From Joostella atrarenae (GTDB taxonomy: Bacteria; Bacteroidota; Bacteroidia; Flavobacteriales; Flavobacteriaceae): a stretch of 62,547 nt of DNA. The stretch spans positions 1-62,547 of the forward strand of contig NZ_JAETXX010000008.1 of assembly GCF_021764745.1 (NCBI RefSeq), written 5' to 3'. Both the position numbers and the translations under genes were made by a program. How positions within the stretch are numbered: position 1 is the first letter of the stretch; every line of letters begins with the position of its first letter. Positions 57,772-62,547 of this stretch are shown here, piece after piece. The notes beneath the pieces are model-generated. The model worked only from the letters and a program-made list of their open reading frames with translations, ran no database searches and had not been told where the DNA came from.

Positions 57772-58806
57772 ATGAATAGAATTTTCAGAACAATTTCGCA
57801 GATAGTTTTTTGGGCTATAGTATGGGTTGCAATAGGCTCTACACAGGGTCACTCCCTCAATTTTTATACAGAAAACAGCCTTGCGTTTGCTTTTCAAACT
57901 TTATTAATAATTGCCGTTAATTACTTATTGGCACCAAAATTAATAATAAAGAAAAAATACTTTGTCTTTATAGCAATTTCGTTGGGACTTATTATCACTC
58001 TTTCTTTCTTTTCTTCTGAATTTATACGATCTATAAATCCGCCAGAAATGAATATGCCGGAACGTCCATTCCCACCAAATCGATCGCCAAGAAAGCCTAT
58101 TCCTTCAGCATTTTTTATTCATGTTTTATTTTTAAGTATCTCGCTTATTATTGCTACTATCATAGAGATTTTAATAGAGAATAAGAAAAAGGAAGAAGCA
58201 CTAATAATTAGCAAAACAGAAACTTTAGAAACGGAACTCAAACTTTTAAGATCGCAGATAAATCCACATTTCCTCTTTAATTCTCTTAATAATATATATG
58301 CATTATCTGCTGTAGATACACAAAAAACACAAGAAAGCATCATTCATCTTTCTGATATGTTACGCTATGTTCTGTACGAGTGCGAAAGACCATTGGTGAG
58401 CATCAATAAAGAGGTTACTTATATAAATAATTTTATAAAGTTGTTTCTATTAAAAAGTAGTAAAAACTATCCTATTACTACCAACATAAACGTAGAAAAC
58501 AATAATTTATTAATTGCTCCAATGCTATTAATTCCATTTGTTGAAAATGCATTTAAGCATAGTAATATCGAAAACATAAAAGAGTCTTTTATAAAAATTA
58601 CCCTAGAAACTACTAACAATAAAATAACCTTTAAAATAACGAATAGCAAATCTAAAATCTCTACTCAAAAAGATGGTGTTGGAGGAATTGGAATTAAAAA
58701 CGTTAAAAAAAGATTGTCTATATTATACCCAGAAAAGCATGCTTTGCATATTTCTGATGATGATAATACCTTTACGGTAACACTAAATTTGATAAACGAT
58801 GTATAG
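57772..58806 (+). CDS. LytS-type sensor histidine kinase
   Basis: This 344-aa protein has four membrane segments (about 10-28, 38-54, 63-83, 113-133). The loop between the third and fourth is rich in Pro, Arg and Met (PPEMNMPERPFPPNRSPRKP) and probably faces the periplasm. A short coiled coil follows. The His_kinase domain shows LRSQINPHFLFNSLNNIYAL with phospho-acceptor H166, then a HATPase region (PFVENAFKHS, GGIGIKNVKKRL). It overlaps the response regulator gene by 8 nt. A TTAATTTG box just upstream is one mismatch from TAnnTTTG. Confidence 0.92.
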   Translation: MNRIFRTISQIVFWAIVWVAIGSTQGHSLNFYTENSLAFAFQTLLIIAVNYLLAPKLIIKKKYFVFIAISLGLIITLSFFSSEFIRSINPPEMNMPERPFPPNRSPRKPIPSAFFIHVLFLSISLIIATIIEILIENKKKEEALIISKTETLETELKLLRSQINPHFLFNSLNNIYALSAVDTQKTQESIIHLSDMLRYVLYECERPLVSINKEVTYINNFIKLFLLKSSKNYPITTNINVENNNLLIAPMLLIPFVENAFKHSNIENIKESFIKITLETTNNKITFKITNSKSKISTQKDGVGGIGIKNVKKRLSILYPEKHALHISDDDNTFTVTLNLINDV

Positions 58807-59485
58807 ATGTCTAATAATAGACGATGAAGAATTAGCTAGAGCTTTAATAAAGAGTTATATTGATAAGTTAGACTTTTTAAAGCTTGTAGCATCTTTTGAA
58901 AGTCCGTTAGATGCTATGCAAATTTTAAAAGAAGAGTCTGTTGACCTTATCTTTCTAGATATCCAGATGCCAAACATAAAGGGAACTGACTTTGCTAAAC
59001 TTATTCCAAAGAATACTAAGGTAATTTTCACAACTGCTTATTCTGAATATGCTTTGGAAGGTTTTGAGCTCGATGCCTTAGATTATTTATTAAAACCTAT
59101 TAGTTTTGAGCGATTTCTTAAAGCTGTAAATAAACTCCAAGAACAAAACAATACTCATCCACTTGCTAATGATGAAAACAAAACCATTACTGTAAAGTCT
59201 GGCTACGATTTGTATAAATTGAAAGTTGATGATATTCTCTATATAGAAAGCGATAGTGAATATGTAAATTTCTATACTGCTGATAAAAAAATAATGAGTC
59301 TACAGAGTTTAAAATCACTTGAGAAAATTTTAAACCCTTCCGTTTTTATTAGAGTTCATAGATCTTACCTTATCAATAAAAATAAAGTAACAGGACTAAA
59401 AGGGCGGTTTTTAGTGATTTCTGAAGCAAATATTCCTATAAGTGACTCTAAATTTAATAGTGTGAAAAATCAATTATTCTCTTAA
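58799..59485 (+). CDS. LytTR-family response regulator
   Basis: This 228-aa protein has a receiver domain (about 1-118) with phospho-acceptor D54 in LIFLDIQMP, the acidic pair DDEE and the conserved Lys in LKPI. The LytTR DNA-binding domain (about 132-228) shows ITVKSGYDLYKLKVDDILYIESDSEYVNFYT and FIRVHRSYLINKNKV. It is the cognate partner of the upstream kinase. The 21-bp repeat array in front of the kinase gene is the natural candidate target. Confidence 0.93.
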   Translation: MYRCLIIDDEELARALIKSYIDKLDFLKLVASFESPLDAMQILKEESVDLIFLDIQMPNIKGTDFAKLIPKNTKVIFTTAYSEYALEGFELDALDYLLKPISFERFLKAVNKLQEQNNTHPLANDENKTITVKSGYDLYKLKVDDILYIESDSEYVNFYTADKKIMSLQSLKSLEKILNPSVFIRVHRSYLINKNKVTGLKGRFLVISEANIPISDSKFNSVKNQLFS

Positions 59486-59523
59486 CACACCACCCTAAAA
59501 ATCAAATTATTACCTATTTATCC

Positions 59524-59553
59524 AAATTGGTCAACCAATTTTACTTACCTTTG
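59524..59553 (+). promoter_or_regulatory. Inverted repeat with a TAnnTTTG promoter box upstream of fbp
   Basis: AAATTGGT-CA-ACCAATTT (59524-59541, 8-bp arms) is followed by TACCTTTG (59546-59553), an exact match to the Bacteroidetes -7 element. The TTG inside the left arm is 16 bp upstream, close to the -33 spacing. An operator overlapping the promoter is plausible; the fbp start codon lies about 119 bp further on. Confidence 0.45.
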
Positions 59554-59671
59554 GTTATCACATATTTCCTGTCTGGAGATATAACATATATATAAGTTTT
59601 TTCCTTTGTTTTATTCATTTATGGAGACTAACAGATATGAAGCTTTAATTATTAAAAAATAACCAACCAAA

Positions 59672-60685
59672 ATGAAAAGACACACCACTTTAGGAGAGTT
59701 TATTGTAGAAAACCAAAAAGATTTCCCATATGCTAAAGGAGAATTGAGTGCCCTATTAAGTTCTATTAGATTAGCTGGAAAAATGGTAAACAAAGAGATT
59801 AACAAAGCTGGTTTATCTAATATCACTGGGAAAATAGGACATGAAAATGTTCAGGGGGAAGAGCAAGCAAAGCTCGATGTAATGGCAAATGATGTTTTTA
59901 TAAGCACCTTACGAAACAGAGGTGAAATTTGTGGTATTGCATCCGAAGAAATGGAAGACTTTTTAGGTTTTAACGAAGAGATTCATAAAGAAGCAAAATA
60001 CATTGTTCTTATTGATCCTTTGGATGGATCTTCAAATATTGATGTGGACATAACTGTAGGCACTATTTTCAGCATTTATCGTAGAGTTACTGAACCTGGA
60101 ACTCCAGTAAACATCAAAGATTTTTTACAACCAGGAATCCATCAAGTTGCTGCAGGGTATTTAATTTATGGAACTTCCACTATGCTTGTTTACACCACTG
60201 GAAAAGGTGTAAATGGATTTACATATGACCCAGCAATTGGATCTTTCTTTTTATCTCACCCCCAGATTAAATTTCCTAATACAGGAAAAATCTATTCAGT
60301 AAATGAAGGAAACTATATTCATTTTCCACTTGGAATAAAAAAATATATCCGTTGGATACAGGAATTAAATGAAGAAGAGAGTAGACCTTATACATCAAGA
60401 TACACAGGATCTTTAGTTGCAGACTTCCATAGAAATATGCTTCTCGGAGGCGTCTATTTATATCCGCAAGGAACTACTGCTCCGAACGGTAAATTAAGAC
60501 TTTTATACGAATGTAATCCTATGGCTTTTATTACAGAACAAGCTGGAGGAAAATCTACAAATGGGGAGAAACGCATTTTAGAAATTGAACCTACAGAGCT
60601 ACATCAAAGAGTTCCTTTTTACTGCGGAAGCAAAACAATGGTTGAAAAAATAGAGTGGTTTCTATCAAATGAAAATGACTCATAA
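59672..60685 (+). CDS. fbp: Fructose-1,6-bisphosphatase, class I
   Basis: This 337-aa full-length protein has the class I motifs [33 protein letters not shown] (metal and substrate site) and [23 protein letters not shown], with [15 protein letters not shown] near the end. It hydrolyses fructose 1,6-bisphosphate to fructose 6-phosphate in gluconeogenesis. It is convergent with the KDPG aldolase/KDG kinase pair; all three serve growth on sugar acids that yield triose phosphate and pyruvate. Confidence 0.97.
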   Translation: MKRHTTLGEFIVENQKDFPYAKGELSALLSSIRLAGKMVNKEINKAGLSNITGKIGHENVQGEEQAKLDVMANDVFISTLRNRGEICGIASEEMEDFLGFNEEIHKEAKYIVLIDPLDGSSNIDVDITVGTIFSIYRRVTEPGTPVNIKDFLQPGIHQVAAGYLIYGTSTMLVYTTGKGVNGFTYDPAIGSFFLSHPQIKFPNTGKIYSVNEGNYIHFPLGIKKYIRWIQELNEEESRPYTSRYTGSLVADFHRNMLLGGVYLYPQGTTAPNGKLRLLYECNPMAFITEQAGGKSTNGEKRILEIEPTELHQRVPFYCGSKTMVEKIEWFLSNENDS

Positions 60686-60707
60686 AAATAGAAACATTGT
60701 ATAAATT

Positions 60708-60739
60708 AATAGGAGGGAAAAATAATCTTCCCTCCTATT
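60708..60739. terminator. Hairpin between convergent fbp and aldolase genes
   Basis: AATAGGAGGGAA and TTCCCTCCTATT form a 12-bp stem with an 8-nt loop. Neither strand has a strong T-run, but its position between convergent stops supports a bidirectional terminator. Confidence 0.65.
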
Positions 60740-60799
60740 GATTCAAAAAAAATATGTCTAACTATCACTTTATATTTTTAGATCTTTATCATATAAAAA

Positions 60800-61468
60800 T
60801 TATGACCTCACGGCATTAATTGTGCTGATGGTATTTTTAATAGTATTTGTTATTGCTTTATAATCGTATTCATTTTTTTCATTACTGAAAATAAGGTTAG
60901 ATCCCATTCCTACACAGCAAACACCAGCCTTAAACCATTTTTCTAAGTTTTCCTTTTCAGTAGAAACTCCTCCGGTAGGCATAATACGAGTCCATGGTTG
61001 AGGCCCTTTTATGGCTTTTACAAAATCAGCTCCGTAGATTGCCCCTGGAAAAAGCTTTATAATTTCACATCCCAATTCTTCAGCTGCTGCAATTTCTGTA
61101 AGCGTTCCACAGCCAGGCATCCAAAGTACCTTTCTGCGGTTACAAACTTTAGCTATGTCTTCTCTAAGTACAGGAGTCACAATAAAGCTAGCTCCTATTT
61201 GCATGTATAGCGAAGCTGCGGCGGCATCTGTAATAGAACCTACTCCTAATAGCATCCCTGGAAGCTCTTCATTTGAAAATTTAATTAACTCCGAAAAAAC
61301 CTCATGTGCATGAGTTCCTCGAGCTGTAAACTCCACCGCTCTTACACCTCCATCATAACACGCTTTTACAATTTTTTTTGCCGTTTCTATGTCTTTATTA
61401 TAAAACAAAGGAACTACACCTGTATCGGTTATTTGTTGAACTACTGCTGTACGATTTATATGTTTCAT
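60800..61468 (-). CDS. eda: KDPG/KHG aldolase
   Basis: This 222-aa protein has the class I aldolase motifs VEFTARG (catalytic Glu, residue 46) and IIKLFPG with the Schiff-base Lys138, then GPQPWTRIMPTGGV. It splits 2-keto-3-deoxy-6-phosphogluconate into pyruvate and glyceraldehyde 3-phosphate. It lies 15 bp after the KDG kinase gene and forms a two-step unit with it. Confidence 0.95.
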   Translation of the reverse strand: MKHINRTAVVQQITDTGVVPLFYNKDIETAKKIVKACYDGGVRAVEFTARGTHAHEVFSELIKFSNEELPGMLLGVGSITDAAAASLYMQIGASFIVTPVLREDIAKVCNRRKVLWMPGCGTLTEIAAAEELGCEIIKLFPGAIYGADFVKAIKGPQPWTRIMPTGGVSTEKENLEKWFKAGVCCVGMGSNLIFSNEKNEYDYKAITNTIKNTISTINAVRS

Positions 61469-61483
61469 GTAAATATTAAATAT

Positions 61484-62509
61484 TTATCTAGCAACTAAAG
61501 CTGCTTCATTTCCTGACATTAATTTTTCAACTTCAGCTACACTTACCAAATTATAATCTCCAGAAATTGAATGTTTTAAACAACATGCTGCGGCTGCAAA
61601 ATCTATAGCATATTGGAAATTATTAGGTTTATCGAGTAACCCATAAATAAGTCCTCCCATAAAGGCATCTCCACTCCCAACACGATCTACTACTGGAATC
61701 ACTTCTCTTAGAGTAGCAACATAAGCCTTATTTCTATCATACAGAACACCTCCTATTTTTTGATGTGATGCATTTACAGAATAACGGAGTGTGGTAGCCA
61801 TTACTTTTATATTAGGGTAATGCTCCAAAAAGTGCATATATACTTCTGGCAGACTATTAATATCGCTATAATCAGGATTTAACTTTTCTAAGCCTGTCAT
61901 TAAGCAAGCAGTATCTATATCTCCTAAAACGATATCACTATTTCTTAGTAATTCGGGCATTATTTCTTTTGGTTCCTTTCCGTATTTCCAGAGTTTGGAT
62001 CTATAGTTTAAGTCACAAGAAACTTTCATGCCTCGTTTGTTGGCTGCTTTCACAGCTTCCAAACATACTTCAGCTGCATTTGCTGAAACACCTGGTGAAA
62101 CACCACTCCAATGAAACCAATTAGCATCTTTAAAAACAGCATCCCAATTTATTTCACCTACAGAAATATTTCCAAAAGAAGAGTCATCTCTATCATATAA
62201 AACACTACTCCCTCTAGAAGAAGCGCCGGTTTCTAAATAATATACTCCCAGGCGCTTACCTTTTCTATCTATATAGCTAGTTCCAACATTCTTTTTCCTA
62301 ACCTCTTCTAGCGCACGAGCACCAAGCTCGTTTGCAGGAATGCTGGTTACGAATTCTGTGGCTATATTAAAATTTGAAAGTGATACTGCAACATTAAATT
62401 CACTCCCCCCATAAGTGGCGAGAAAAGAATTAGCTTGTGAAAATCTCAAATGCCTTTCTGTTGATAACCGAAGCATGATTTCTCCAAATGTTACTACTTT
62501 CTTTACCAT
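61484..62509 (-). CDS. kdgK: 2-keto-3-deoxygluconate kinase (PfkB family)
   Basis: This 341-aa protein has PfkB signatures: the N-terminal TYGGSEFNVAVSLSNF and the C-terminal DRVGSGDAFMGGLIYGLL containing the catalytic Asp in GSGDAF. It phosphorylates KDG to KDPG, which the next gene cleaves. In marine flavobacteria this pair usually processes the monomer product of alginate or pectin lyases, so a uronate-utilisation locus may continue to the right of the window. A 14-bp palindrome (ATTCAAATTTGAAT, 62508-62521) overlaps the start codon. Confidence 0.9.
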   Translation of the reverse strand: MVKKVVTFGEIMLRLSTERHLRFSQANSFLATYGGSEFNVAVSLSNFNIATEFVTSIPANELGARALEEVRKKNVGTSYIDRKGKRLGVYYLETGASSRGSSVLYDRDDSSFGNISVGEINWDAVFKDANWFHWSGVSPGVSANAAEVCLEAVKAANKRGMKVSCDLNYRSKLWKYGKEPKEIMPELLRNSDIVLGDIDTACLMTGLEKLNPDYSDINSLPEVYMHFLEHYPNIKVMATTLRYSVNASHQKIGGVLYDRNKAYVATLREVIPVVDRVGSGDAFMGGLIYGLLDKPNNFQYAIDFAAAACCLKHSISGDYNLVSVAEVEKLMSGNEAALVAR

Positions 62510-62547
62510 TCAAATTTGAATTTTAAGATTAACTAAATGCTAACCCT

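Noticed and set aside
62508-62521. Palindrome ATTCAAATTTGAAT as a firm operator
   Set aside because: It is AT-rich and overlaps the kdgK start codon, so chance occurrence is likely; it is only mentioned under the gene.

Overview
The window is low-GC, AT-rich DNA from a member of the Bacteroidetes, most likely a marine flavobacterium. The evidence is SprB-type and giant YD/RHS surface proteins, the MoxR-DUF58-Bat (aerotolerance-type) cluster, several class S1 sulfatases, a KDG kinase/KDPG aldolase pair, AT-rich ribosome-binding regions without a Shine-Dalgarno, and a match to the Bacteroidetes TAnnTTTG promoter box before fbp. The genus cannot be read from the sequence.

Region 1 (1-38456, all minus strand, read right to left). 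Transcription begins with an anchored OmpH/Skp-like protein (38456) and a lipoprotein. Next come three giant exported proteins alternating with small exported proteins: 1910 aa with an SpvB/TcB-like N-terminus, 1683 aa cysteine-rich, and 3577 aa with SprB and YD repeats, an RHS core and a C-terminal nuclease-like toxin domain. A small cytoplasmic helical protein follows the toxin and is a candidate immunity protein. After a 162-bp gap comes a tightly overlapping cluster for a type II secretion / type IV pilus-like machine: GspK-like, I-like and J-like pseudopilins, GspF, G-like pseudopilin, minimal prepilin peptidase, GspE, secretin, GspL (PilM-PilN)-like, PilO-like, a lipoprotein with fibronectin-like folds, and a PilP/GspC-like protein. 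The cluster runs straight into the N-terminus of another probable RHS/YD protein, cut by the window edge. A Sec-dependent secretin machine interleaved with RHS toxins is the most interesting system here: I infer a dedicated assembly and export route for YD-shell toxins.

Region 2 (38457-41530): a long AT-rich gap, two unrecognised genes, and an intergenic stretch with a 19-bp direct repeat resembling a tmRNA/tRNA-Ala 3' end plus two strong hairpins. It may be a remodelled attachment site separating the toxin/secretion region from the next block.

Region 3 (41531-54669, minus): three exported sulfatases, a small outer-membrane barrel and a HAD-type lipoprotein phosphatase. These are followed with short gaps by MoxR ATPase, DUF58, a short membrane protein, BatA, a BatB-BatC fusion and BatD.

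Region 4 (55201-59485): a minus-strand operon (EF-hand protein, YHYH lipoprotein, MORN-repeat lipoprotein, SCO1/SenC lipoprotein) diverges from a plus-strand LytS-type kinase and LytTR regulator. The intergenic region holds three direct repeats at an exact 21-bp period, the geometry expected of a LytTR operator.

Region 5 (59672-62509): class I fructose-1,6-bisphosphatase (plus) converging on KDPG aldolase and KDG kinase (minus), which fits uronate/polysaccharide catabolism feeding gluconeogenesis.
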